Of a stretch of 64,000 nucleotides of DNA, positions 10,301-21,300 are shown piece by piece. The stretch lies in assembly GCA_965178125.1 (NCBI GenBank), contig OZ237736.1, forward strand, positions 620,001 through 684,000, in the 5' to 3' direction. Both the position numbers and the translations under genes were made by a program. Under the pieces are notes generated by a model. The model searched no databases and was not told the DNA's origin. It worked only from the letters and a program-made list of their open reading frames with translations. The first letter of the stretch is position 1, and every line of letters begins with the position of its first letter. This DNA is from Bilabrum cf. latius. Taxonomy: Eukaryota > Bigyra: Bicosoecida > Bigyra > Bicosoecida.

Positions 10301-12582
10301 ACATGCAGCGAGACGATAGCATCGACACACACGGTAGTGGATCTTAGAGGGAACGGAGAGGAGACACGATGACCGGTGCCCATAGCCCGAAACGAAACCG
10401 TAGCAAGCACGGGCTACTGTCGCCGGAGTCTTCGCGCGTTGATCGCCCGAGACGGTCTTCACTGCCAAGCGAAGGATATGCCGGGCTCACCAGACAGCCG
10501 TTTAGCAAATGGAGAAAGCACCGGCTCGCAAGGGGGACACAAGTAGCAGGCTCTACTGATTTGGATGGCCAAGATGGCAAATGGCTGAGATCGGACGAGC
10601 TACAGATGCCCCGGCCAACGCTTGCAGACCCGGAGTCTGGCAGCGGGTCGTCTGTCTCGAGTTAGGACGATGAATACGACGACTATGAGGATATCTGTGC
10701 CGATGGCGTTGCGGAACAACGGAACTTAGACATGTTTCTCGCGATGTGGCGCTCTCGCGTGGTGTGCGAGGTGGCAGCAGCGATCACCAAGCGTGTCAGG
10801 GTGACCTCGCTTGCGGTGCAGTACGCGTTGGCGAACGAATCGAAGCTGCCCGAGTCGCTGCTGAGAACAGGCCCGGACTCCATGATGTCTCTCGCTGACT
10901 CGGACAGCGATGAAGAAGACGAGGCAGTTGAAGTGAACGAATCAGGTGGTCTTGCGGTCTCGCATGAGCGCTCTGAATCGATTGCTGACATGCACGACTT
11001 GCCGCATCATCCGGCACACCGCGCAAGAAGAAAATGCGCATGTCGCCGCGGCTCAATCTCAATGGCGCTGGGGAGCGGGTTCTTGGATTCAGACACGGGG
11101 GTCGTGATCAAGTCAGCAAGCAACGTGCAGGTCGGTTCCATGCGGGAACTGCTGGCCTTCTGCGGGCAAGCGATCGCGAGCTATCGGCCGGGACTCTCAG
11201 AGACCGCTGGGCTGCCTAGGGAGCTGGGAAGCGGCGTATCACCCATCCCATTGCCTAGATCATTGGGAACCGGGGACAAGAACCAGCGACCATCGGCTGC
11301 TAGCAGTAGACTTGAGTGTAGCAGAGGTACGCCTCCAAGCCATGGGCACGATGGCAGTCCGGTCTCGCACGGTCATCTGCATGATCTGGACAAACCCGAG
11401 AGACGCATGGCAGAGCCGATGCGATATTGCTCCCGGTACTCAGTGTCAGGGCCAGGCAGGCTGGTACTGGCAATAGGGCAGTGCCTGACTCGTCTCGGTC
11501 CCCTGGTGTGCGGCGAGTATCAGCAGGTGCTGCGGTGCGCTAGCACGATGGCAGCTGCTGATGCAGGGGCTGCGAGGTACCTGGCCGGCACAGTGCTGCT
11601 CCATTGGCCCCGGAACGCATCCACGAGACAGATCCTGCTGCTTCGGTTCCTCGCCACCACGCTCAACTCGTGGGCCTTCAGCCACGAGGGGCAGTCCCAG
11701 GGCAGCATGGGCAAGAGGGGCGGGTCCAAGGACGCGAGGAGACACGCTCGCATGCTGGCAAGGGCAGGAGGAGCAGCTAGACGGGTCCTTGAAAAGGCAG
11801 GCGCAGGCAGTGTAGCCGGTGCCGGCCCGCTTTCACCGCGAGATGGCCGGGATGATGCGGATGGCCCGCCTTCATGCATGGACGAGCAGGAAGGGTCCTT
11901 GGTGCCTGAGGTGGGCTCGCTGAGAGAACGGCTGGTCCGCAGGCTGTGCGTGTGCATCCAGAGCCCGCACGCACAGCTAGCCACAGCTGCCGCTGCCCTG
12001 TGCCACCCACAGCCCCACACCGGAGAGCCCTCCCCGCTTGTGCCTCTCATCCTGGGCGACTCGACCTTCACGGCACTGGTGCTGTCAGCCTTCCAGGGGC
12101 CTGCACTGCAGGACCACTGGAACAGCACGGTGAAGCAGAATGCCAGAGTGGTGGCACAGGCCATCGCGGGTCGTGCCAAAGAGAGAGAGGTGGAGCGAGC
12201 ACGGGCCAAGGAGGCGAGCAGGAGAGCAAGTGCTTCACGGCGAGCACCAGAGCACCCCGAGAGTCACTATTCGCACGGGAGCGGTGAGTCGTCTGGAAAT
12301 GGATCTGTGAATGCTTCCTCTCCTGCCAAGGCCCGAGGCCCGAGGCAATTCGGGCGGGAGGCAGCATGCGTATCTGCTGCGCGAGCGAGTGCTCGGCACG
12401 CCCTCGCGTTCGCGGGAATTTCGGCTGGCGGACTGCAGGGTGGTCGAGATGCCGCCCAGGAATCTGCATCGACAGCTGACGAGTCAGCCCAAACCTGGAG
12501 ATTCGACTCTCGCGGTCCTTCTTCGCAGGTAAGGCATCGAGTGTCCTCGCCTGCCCTGTCGTCAATGTTTGGTTCAAGCTGA
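7375..12582 (+). CDS. Large protein with divergent PP2A B56-like C-terminal region
   Basis: One frame stays open from about 7375 to TGA 12580, with TAG sense codons at 7726, 7750, 7936, 10228, 10252, 10345 and 10663. The section after 8023 is best supported; the first exon and the initiating ATG are not resolved (an internal ATG in frame lies at 8215). Long Ser/Ala/acidic stretches separate helical blocks. Residues encoded near 11520-12200 (LLHWPRNASTRQILLLRFL, CIQSPHAQLATAAAALC, LQDHWNSTVKQNARVVAQAI) resemble the last HEAT-like repeats of B56 regulatory subunits of protein phosphatase 2A, where SPHFQVAERAL and HWN-x-T are typical. The role as a PP2A subunit is an inference. It ends 16 bp from the convergent cytochrome b5 gene. 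Confidence 0.6.
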
Positions 12583-12598
12583 GGCAAACCACACAGTA

Positions 12599-12964
12599 TT
12601 ATTGCTATGTATTGATTTCGCCGACAACTAGCTGCGCTAACTTTGTTCGTGCCCTCTGAGAGTGCCCGATTGATTCAAAATCGCTCGTTGCATCGGTTCC
12701 CAAGTAATCCTCGATCACCTCTCCCCCTGGATGCTTCCTGGCATACTCACCAATGTCGATAACCAATTTGTTTATTATAATAAGTTTACGGCCGCCACTT
12801 GCCACTTCTTCTGCAACTTCATCGCGCGTCATCTTCGGCAAGGAACGCGCAGGCTCCGAACCGCATTGCTCCATAGTAGGCACCTTTACGGAATCTTTTG
12901 ATGTTGAAACGACCGTGCAACTACCATCAGCTAGTGGTAGATCTTTCTTTTCGGCAGCAGCCAT
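12599..12964 (-). CDS. Cytochrome b5-domain protein
   Basis: A 121-residue protein with a 45-residue Ser/Thr-rich leader and one cytochrome b5 domain. The heme-ligand motif HPGG (His about 78) and the second axial histidine in IGHSQRAR (His about 101) are both present with normal spacing. No transmembrane helix follows, so this is a soluble b5 or a small carrier for a reductase or desaturase. The end is informative: ...GEINT is followed by TAG, CAA and then TAA at 12599, so the protein probably carries two extra glutamines. It lies 107 bp downstream of FEN1 on the same strand. Confidence 0.87.
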
Positions 12965-13071
12965 CCAAAGCTACTGTGCTTCTGGCAGCATTCGTGCAGT
13001 TGCAGTTCGCACGTTTCGTGAAGATTCGGCAAGTGCTAGATTGAAGCAGGCACGAACAAAAAATATTTCCG

Positions 13072-15027
13072 TCAGACAGTGGCTTCGTCATCGCCACTAG
13101 CCTCTCCCTCCACTCGCGCCTTCTTGGCGGGCGGTTGCGATTCTTCAGGAGGAGGCGCGGAATCGGCACCGGCACCGCTAGCGGCCTCTGCTGCAACAAG
13201 CACGACACCGTCGGTGCCTTGCACAACATCCGGCTTGCTAGCAGCCTGAAAGCCGCCCGGCGCGGCCGGTCCGCCATCCTCATCGTCGCTATCGATCACG
13301 TTGGACTTGCGCTTCCTGCTCTGTGTCTTGCCATCTTCGCCTGCCGGGGCGGGCGGAGAAGCCTGCTTGCTGCCGCCGCCTAGCAGGTACTTGCCCTTCT
13401 TCTTGGAGGGTGACTTCCTCCGAGATGCCGCTGGTTTCGCACCCTTGCCCTTGCTCAAGATGCCGAACACGCGCTTTGGCTTCTTTGCCCCGCCACTGGC
13501 GGCTGCAGGTGCAGGTGCCTCGGAGGTCGACGATTCTGCAGCTGCAGCGCTGGAGGAGCTTGCAGTCGAAGGAGACGAAGATGAAGACGCGGCGGCAGCA
13601 GTGGACGAGGAGGACGAGGAGGAGGAGGACCCTTCGGCTGCCCCTGCCTCTGCCTCTGCCTCAGCTTCCGGCTTGGCAGCTGATGCCTTCTTCTTCTTTG
13701 CCAAAATCCCTCCGGAGCTCTTGCCAGATCCCTTGCCTTTGGCCTTCCCCTTGGCCTTGGATTTCGCACCCCCTTTGGCAGGCCCTGCCGACGGCTTGAT
13801 CCCGAAGAACGAGTCCATCCTGGGCTGGTGGCCCTTGGCCCTGGCTGCCCTGAGGCGTTCCAGGGACCGCGTCACCCTGTCCTCTGCGAACTGCTTCTCC
13901 TTCACCAAATACTGCATGATGCCTGCCTCGTCTGCGTCGGTCCACTTGAGCGAAACTTCCTCCGCGGGGGAGGCGTCGGGCCCCTTGAAGAGGGCCTTGG
14001 CGCGCTTCCAGTCCCAGCTTTCGGGCACAGGGTACTTGCCCTTGATGTGGCCCATGGCAGACTCGAGGTCTCCGAACTTGGCGATCATGGAGTGGGCCGA
14101 CTTGGGACCCACTCCCTTGATGGGGTCCAGGTAGTCGCAGCCACATAGCATGCAGCAGTCGATGAACTGGTCCATGGTGAACTCGAAGCCCTCCAGTACC
14201 TTGGGGAGGTCGATCTCCAGCAGTGGAAGCTTCCTGCTCTCGCTCACATTCAGGCGACGCACCAGCTTCGGGGTGCCAAAGGTGAGCGTGTCCATGTCGT
14301 CTGAACCAGCGGCGAATACCTTTCCCGCCTTGGCTAGGACCGCGCACTGTGCCTCTGCCTCGCCGGGGGCCTCTACCACGGGCACTCCGAGCAGCCTGAG
14401 CAGCTTCTTGGCTTCGTCTTGGTGCTGCCTGGTCATGTGCACGGTGCGCCTCGAGAACTTCTCCATGTCCTCCACGTTTCCGGCTTCCTCGGCCTTTTTC
14501 GCATCCGCTTCAGCCTTTGCCTTCATGTCTGCACGCTTTTGCAGCTCGCTGGACTTCATATCTGGAGGCTTGCCATCAAACACGTACACGGGCTTAACGC
14601 CGTTCTCGATCATCCGAATGGTCCGGGCAAATATCCCCTGCAAGTGGCTGGTGACTTCACCCGCTTCATTCGTAAGCATTGCAGCAGGACCACCTGCGTC
14701 CCCTGCCGATCTCACAGCAACCTGCAACAGGTGGACACCGGTGCTGGATAGCTGCACTGTGGATGTGCTTTGAGTTCGATGACAGAAGATTGCAGTTACT
14801 ACCTCACTAAAAACTGATAGATGTACATACTTGCATCAATCGCTATCTTCCTGCCGTTCATTTCCTGCACAGTTGAGCAAGGACAAGCGACACAAACAAA
14901 GCAAGGCTTGCTGCTCAGTGCAACTGCCACTGATTCAGAGGAACTGTGGCCTTACTGCTATCTTTCGTTCTCGCACTGCATGTGGAGCCTTGTCCTAAAT
15001 AAGTTTCATCAGGCTTTTGATGCCCAT
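13072..15027 (-). CDS. FEN1: Flap endonuclease 1
   Basis: Exons 15027-14956, 14864-14808 and 14721-13072 give 592 residues. FEN1 cuts 5' flaps in Okazaki fragment processing and base excision repair. The start MGIKSLMKLI matches the family start. Metal ligands are visible in KIAIDASM, VFDGKPPD, APGEAEAQC and GSDDMDTL, followed by the helix-hairpin-helix CDYLDPIKGVGPK. A PCNA-binding box, QPRMDSFF, is present. A TAG at 14995 sits at residue 11 in exon 1, in an otherwise intact N-terminus, so it must be read through. The family is usually near 380 residues; here a Lys/Ala/Ser/Gly-rich tail of about 240 residues follows the PCNA box. Both introns lie within the first 45 codons. Confidence 0.96.
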
Positions 15028-15160
15028 CCTAACTGGCCTTGCTGATAGTGCTCCCCAAGTAGCCGTATTTGAAACATGGCGCCGCGCCAGTTAGTTCCGC
15101 TCCACTTGAATATAACGTGGAGTTAATAAAATCAGATGCAGTTCGTGCAAACCGGCCGCA

Positions 15161-15213
15161 CACTCCAACTACGAGATCAGGATGTACTTCATCTTGATCT
15201 CGTAGTTGGAGTG
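15161..15213. repeat. Perfect 19-bp inverted repeat with 15-nt loop
   Basis: cactccaactacgagatca at 15161-15179 is exactly complementary to 15195-15213. The loop contains gatgtacttcat, and the same 12 bases occur again just after the right arm at 15213-15224. The arm is neither self-evidently part of a gene nor a simple terminator with a T tract. It may be an RNA hairpin, a remnant of a small mobile element, or a regulatory site upstream of FEN1. Confidence 0.95.
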
Positions 15214-15220
15214 ATGTACT

Positions 15221-15547
15221 TCATGAGTACATATACATGCAAGCATGTGAGTATACCATGCCGGCTACCTGTGTGGTTGAAGGCTGTGAAAGCCCGCTAT
15301 TGAATTCGTTTTGACTGTCGCAAAGATGACCCTTGCTTAGGACACCTAGGCATGCCTTTCCGGCAGATGACCAATTCAATTGCATTATGGACTGAGCGAC
15401 TCCATGTTTGTCTGTTTTGGATGCGGCAGCCTTCGCGATTTGTGCTGTCTTGCATGTTCCCTCGTTGGGGAAGCTACCGGAGAAGGAGGAGACTCTGAAC
15501 CAGCTACTCTGAATGCGCCCTTTGGGCGCTTGAAGAGAGAACTTCAT
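15221..15547 (-). CDS. Doubtful small hypothetical protein
   Basis: A 108-residue frame from ATG 15547 to TGA 15221 has ordinary protein composition (CKTAQIAKAAASKTDKHGVA) but no recognised family. It may be part of a spliced gene. A second short frame just upstream begins MFERTELIATIQDG and ends at a TGA overlapping the 15547 ATG region. A possible donor (CAG then GTAGCC) lies near 15265. Support is weak. Confidence 0.25.
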   Translation of the reverse strand: MKFSLQAPKGRIQSSWFRVSSFSGSFPNEGTCKTAQIAKAAASKTDKHGVAQSIMQLNWSSAGKACLGVLSKGHLCDSQNEFNSGLSQPSTTQVAGMVYSHACMYMYS

Positions 15548-15898
15548 TTCCTAAGGTCACTGACTCCATCTTGAATGGTGGCAATAAGTTCGGTGCGCTC
15601 GAACATGATTGCCGCCTCTTCTCGAGTGCGTGTGTTTTGTGTGTTATTGATGGTACGCGCGGCAATTTGTCAAGCTCCCGTAGCATGCGGTATTCCAACG
15701 TGTGACACGGCAGAAGTCGACGCAAGATCAGACCCGCTCATTTCCCGGAAGGGACCTAGAAATAGGCGAGCAACTTCGGGTGCTTATATAGGAATCGGTG
15801 TGGCTCCTGAATCCCGGCTGCCCCGTGTCGAAGAGCCCCAACACGCATTTTACTGCTCAACATTCTGGCATTCATTTGTCTTTCTTTCATTATCACAG

Positions 15899-16235
15899 GT
15901 ATCACCGCCCTTGGGCGGTTAACCTACAGGGGTCGCGCGCCGTACCCGTCGCGTACTCCGTGCCGTCGTGGCATGGCGAACGCGTGCCCTTGCACCCCAC
16001 TGTATGCAGTGACGGATTCATATTGACATACGTACGCAAAGATCCTGTCACCGAACGAACGGTGTCCTCGTTTCTAGCCCACCGCCTGGCGATGGGCGAA
16101 TACTCGCCCTGGGAGGCGGCGGGCTAGAACACGCGGGCGGCGGACCGCATTCGAGTTAAGCAGCACCAACAATGTGAGAAACGCAAAGTCAGCCAATTGT
16201 TCCAGTGTATGATACGATGCAGTGCTCGCCAATGA
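15899..16235 (+). CDS. Probable terminal exon of an unidentified gene
   Basis: A pyrimidine-rich tract ending in attatcacag precedes an open frame that starts TyrHisArgProTrp and runs through TAG at 16125 to TGA 16233. The residues look coding (VAYSVPSWHGERVPLHP, FLAHRLAMGEYSPWEAAG). The product is not recognised. I could not find a first exon with matching phase, although an ATG at 15605 and a TATA-like ttatata near 15783 lie upstream. Confidence 0.4.
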
Positions 16236-16945
16236 AGATAAAAGAATAGGGACATCTTAGCTCGAGCGACTTGCGTCGACTGGAAGCGATGCCGAGTGCA
16301 CATAGTGCCAAATTTAATCTCGTTAATCTGACGGCGATCGTGCCCCGATCCTCGCCAATGAACTGTTTCTACTCCTGGTTGAGGATTTTGGCAACTCACA
16401 GACCTGTTCCAAGTCGACGGGCTTGACCCGACGCTGCAGAGAACATGCCACTTTGTCTGACAGGAGCTGTGTTCAAATTGCCACGTGGGGCGATTGATCT
16501 GGTGGTATCCGTGAATCTCTCGTACACCTGCGACTTGATGCGGTTACCTGCTCAGATGCTTCTCTCTTACTACTCTCGCAGATTCCATGGATTGGTCCAG
16601 TTGGCTTGGTGGTAGTTGTCCGGGCTCAGAAAGTAGGCATTACCATGCGAGGTCGTGGTAGTGCTTCTTTTTTTTGTTGGTTTCCTCGGTGACTGCAAGA
16701 CGACGTCTCGTGCAAAGGAGGAATTTACGCGTAGTTGCAGTTTGTCAAACACATCAATTGAAAATGAGGATACGTCTCAATGCACAAATCACAGCTTAAA
16801 CTCACAACAAGCACACATTGCTACTCTATTAACAACTTCACTCTGTAACGTGCCGCATTTTGGCTCTTGAAAGCACTATCAGCAACAGTGATTCTGGCAT
16901 CCTACGAGTCAAGGACTCAACCCGCCCAGCGGTAGCATAGACAAA
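16236..16945. other. Intergenic stretch with nothing recognised
   Basis: About 700 bp, more AT-rich than its surroundings, with only very short frames. I see no RNA gene, repeat or domain in it. It separates the convergent gene ends at 16235 and 16946. Confidence 0.6.
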
Positions 16946-18236
16946 TCACTATAGCCCTCGGGGTGCCCGAACAAAACCGCCTTTCTCGGCAGCGGCTGCT
17001 GTAAGCACAGAGAGCGTCTCTCGGATCTCGTCTGTCGCCTCAATCGGGTTGTCCGTGAGTATCACCCGCTCCAGCGATCTGCACTCCACCAGGGAGCCCG
17101 GCAGCGACTTGAGCCCATTCTTCTGCGCGAAAAGCACCCTAAGCCTGGGCAGCTGCCCGATGCTCGCAGGCAGCTCTGAGATCGAGTTGCCTGCCACGTT
17201 CAGGAGGTCGAGGCTCTCCAGCTTGGAGAGGTCCTCTGGCAGCGCCGCGAGCTTGTTCTTGCTCGCGTTCAGCGACTTGAGGCGGGACATGAGTGGCACG
17301 TCGGCGCCCAGGCTCTCCACGGCGCACGAGTTGAAGTCGAGCACCTCGAGGGTCTCCCTCATGCCGTACAGCTCCGGGAGAGCAGGCAGGAAGGAGTTGC
17401 CGGCCAGCAGCAGCTGCGTGCACGCCGTGGCGCCGGACAGCGACGGAATGAGCACAAGGTTGTTCCATTGCAGTGCGATTCTCGTGCACGCCGGCCATCG
17501 TTCCGGGGCTGGGAACGTCTTGAGCTTGTTGGAGCCCATGTTGACCTCGACGAGCGAGGTCATCTTGGCGAGTGAGTGGGGCACCTTGATGATCTTGTTG
17601 TTGAAGAAGTTGATTTCCTCAAGCTTGGAGCAGTGGCCGAGCTCTTCGGGCAGTTGCGAGAGATCGTTCTTGAATGCGACGAGGCTCTACAGCTCTTGAA
17701 GCTTTCCAATCGCTGAATCGATGGATCTCAGGCCACACTCGCTTACGTCGAGGCTTTGAAGAGATTGCTGCAATATAAATAAGCAAAATCAGGGTGTGTG
17801 CGTTCACTGGAACCGGAAGGATAGTGCATACGAGGTATAGCTCAACGCCACTTACCAGATGCTGGATGGAGTCGCCGATCGCTGAGATGCTATTTCCAGC
17901 AACATCCAGCACTGTCAACGCAGTCATACCTGGATAGGCTGGCAACTCCGTCAGGTTGTTTCGCGCCAGGTGAAGTTCAGTTAGCTGTGCGAGGAAATCA
18001 TGGCTCGAGACTGCAGCAGCCGGCAGCTGTGCAATCTTTGGCGTTGCACTGACCGCCGACCCTTCGGCTTGGCGCAAATCTAAAACTCCATGGCAAGTTA
18101 CTACTCTCTCCTGTATCGAAGGTGCCACCGTGTCCTCAAATTTCAAGTGAGCAAACGGGCGTGCCGTGGCGGGGTCTCCTTGTGCCTCTTCTACTGCATC
18201 AGGAGTGACCTGGGAGGTGCTAGCGCATAAGCCCAT
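16946..18236 (-). CDS. Leucine-rich-repeat protein with N-terminal acylation signal
   Basis: Exons 18236-17856 and 17767-16946 give 400 residues. The start MGLCASTS has Gly2 for N-myristoylation and Cys4 for palmitoylation, so the protein probably sits on a membrane. After about 85 residues, some ten leucine-rich repeats follow (for example LTELHLARNNLTELPAYPGM, LEEINFFNNKIIKVPHSL). LRRs of this short type bind proteins, as in LRRC57 or Ras-suppressor relatives. A TAG at 17687 lies in the variable column between conserved leucines (LQEL-UAG-SLVAF). A second TAG at 16949 is followed at once by TGA, giving a natural end one residue later. Confidence 0.87.
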
Positions 18237-18395
18237 ACTAGATATGTACCAGTTTTTCGTACACCTTCGCGACTCGCTCCGATTTACCGGATGTGTGAAG
18301 TGCAAGACGTACTTTAGGCCAAAACGTAACCCGCGACTTCAACTCATTCGGAGTTGAAAATCAAACTTCAGGACCGAATCGGATGCGGAGCTGCT

Positions 18396-21300
18396 TTAGC
18401 TCAACTCAAGCCCCTCATAGTCATCATCGTCGTCGTCTACTAATCGGCGCCGGCTTGGTCGATCTCCTCTGCGGCCAGACTACCCCCTGGCGCCTCGCGA
18501 GCGACTGCCGCCGGCCACGAGGTCACCTTGCCCACGCCTCCGTCTCCTGTGCCTCTCAGTCACCGCATCGTCGCGGTCGCCAGACTCCGCGGCACCGCGC
18601 GATCCATCCAACAAGTCACCGTCCCCAGATGATCTGTCTGCAACTCCAGCTCTGCGACTGCGGCGCTCTCTGCTCTCGTGGCCCTCTGCCGCCCCACCGC
18701 CACCCCTGGGCCTTGATCTGCCACCACGCCTGCGCCCTGCAACCTCGTCATCGCCGTAGTCCCGCCCCTGATCGGACCTCTTCTATGGCAATCGAGTGCT
18801 GGTAGCAGCACCATGACTATCCCCAGCCTCTGCTCCTGGATGCCCAGGTACGTCAGGAGGCTCCCTTCGCCCGCGGTGCCTTCGCCTGGGTCTGGGCCTC
18901 GCACCAGCCTGAGGAGGGCCTGCTGCACCTGCTGCACCTGCTGCACCTGCTGCACCTGCTGCACCTGCTGCACCTGCTGCACCTGCTGCACCTGCTGCAC
19001 CTGCTGCACCTGCTGCACCTGCTTGCTGTGCATCGACGCGCGCTCCTCCGCGCTCTCGGCGTTGCTTTCGCGCGGATCCAGAAGATACCTGAAAGGGCTC
19101 GAAGCTCCTGCTTCTGGTTCGCCTGGGGGCATACTGCGATGAGCCGTTGCTGCCATCGCCGGCGTCGAAGTCTTGCATAGCCAGCGCCTCGTCTCCTACC
19201 GCAGCCTCGATGCTGTCGCTCTTTCCCCCAATCTGCCGCCCGTTCTATGTCGGTCTGCTGCTGGCCTGCCCGCCTGGACCCAGCGAATCGATCGCGTCGC
19301 TCGACGGCCCTTTGTCCTCGCTCGAGTTGGACATGGACAGCTTCAGGGTCTGGTCGAGTCCGGCCCATCCCCGCCTGGTCTGCATCCGGGAGCGAGCGGC
19401 AGCCTCACGGTACTCACCACCCTGTGCTCTGCCATGGCTCTAGTTGGCCCCCTGCACTGCTTCCTGGCTGCTTGGAGCGGCATGCGTGCGACGAGTCGTG
19501 ATTCCACCATGCGATCCGAAGATAGCCTAGGTGGCAGCATCCGGCTGCACATCACCGCTGAAACCCTCATTGCCTCGATCTGCTGCTGCCTGGACTGACC
19601 TGCTCGCTCCACTTGACGAAGGATGCAATATTCCGCCGTCCAAGTCTTCCGATGGGGGTCCACTAGAGCGAAGCTTTGGACTCCTTCTGCCGGACGATAA
19701 ATGGGCATTCGCGTCGTGGTGCAACAGGTGCGCTGCTGCGGCTGCTGCTGCTGCGTTACCTGCGTCGGTGCCTGCCACGGGTGGTGGCGGAGCTTTCAAC
19801 TGCTGCTGTTTGGTCTCGCCCACCAGCTCGGTGGATCCAGACCAAAATCGCCTGCCATCAGTGATACCAGGATCAGTCGAAATGCCGGGCACACCCTCAA
19901 GAAACTGCTGCCTGCGCTACTCGCTGAGCTGTATTGCACCAGGTGAGGCTGGGCCTGCACCCAAACTGCGATGGGAAACGCCAGCAGCTACACTAGACTA
20001 GGGTGCAGCCGTAGCAGTCTAGTTTGCGAGACTAGCCGCCTCACCTGCCTGCGGAATCATAAGTCTCTTCAAGTCGCTCGACAAAAGTCGCACAGAGCCC
20101 CTTCGGACCATGCCAGCCCGCCCACTTCCAGACGTGAACATCCTAACCGAGGACTTTCTCTGGATGCCGTGGCTACCTTGCGTGCTGCTTGCCAGGTTGG
20201 ATACCTTGCTGACGGGTTGGAGGCTTCCACGCCTGACGTGCCGTGGATTGGCTTTCTCTTCCGAGGACGTCTGCTCGACGCCTGCTCCGCCACGATCTCG
20301 ATCGTTGTCAAGGGCCCCTAATTCGGCTTCGCTGCGCTGCGAGTGAGCAGACAGATGCTCACCAACAACACCACCCGATCTGCTAGACTTGCCGCTGTAC
20401 CTCTCACGCGAATGGACACGATGCCTCCGGACTGACCCGTTCTATTGCGAGCCCGTTGCCGCTCCGCCGACCCCGGGCTTGCTCTTCTTTGGGTCACCGC
20501 TGGACCTGGCGAGCTTGTCGATGCTCTGAAGCTAGGCCATGGTGCCAGTAGTTGCTGTATGATCATCGCCGAGATCCTGCACTTGTACACCCCCAGCACG
20601 GGAACGAATGGCCACCAATGCCTTCTCTGCAGCTCGCACAGCGACTGGATCTGCTGGCACGTTGCGCACTGCCTTGCGAATCTTGGAGGCCGTGCGGCTA
20701 CCAAATCGCTCCGCAAGGTCCTGTGCCACTAGATCCTGCTGGTACGCCTCCGCTGCGGCGCCGTGCTGCATCACGCCGTGCGGTTGTCTGGTCCTATCGC
20801 TCTTCACCGACCCGCGGTCATCGACGTCCGATGGCAAAGAATTCAAGTCTCCGCCTCGACCAGCGAATCGGGAACGATACTCTTTGTCACCGTGCTGCTG
20901 GATGTAAGACTGTAACGCTCCCTGCAGCCTCTCAGCCTGCCTTGCCGTGCAGAAGTGCAGCTCAATCGCGAAGTCGGCCGAGTACTTCTCACACGCTCTG
21001 TCTCTATTGGCCACATCGACCCCGTGCCTTGGTATGTGGCATGTGCCGGCAACGCCACATACCTTGGAAAGCTCCTCGGGGTCTTCCCCCCTGGCTTCCG
21101 CGTCGATCGCCCGCCGCTCTGCGGACAACATGATGCTGTCGATGGCTGCAGCATGCGATACCATCTTCTTCTTCCGCCGGTTACTAGGCGGGCTACTCAT
21201 GCGAGCGTTTGCCCCAATGTGGAGCGCAATTTCATCGCGCGACAAGCGACCCGAAGACGCGCGGTCGCTTGCAGATAGCCGAATGCGCTCCGACTGCTCC

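Noticed and set aside
13301-14134. Long plus-strand frame opposite FEN1
   Set aside because: It is the antisense shadow of the Lys/Ala-rich FEN1 tail and has no independent motif.
18813-19142. Plus-strand cysteine-rich repeat protein (CysThr-Cys runs)
   Set aside because: It comes from the antisense of the 9-bp Gly-Ala-Ala repeat and has no start context or continuation.
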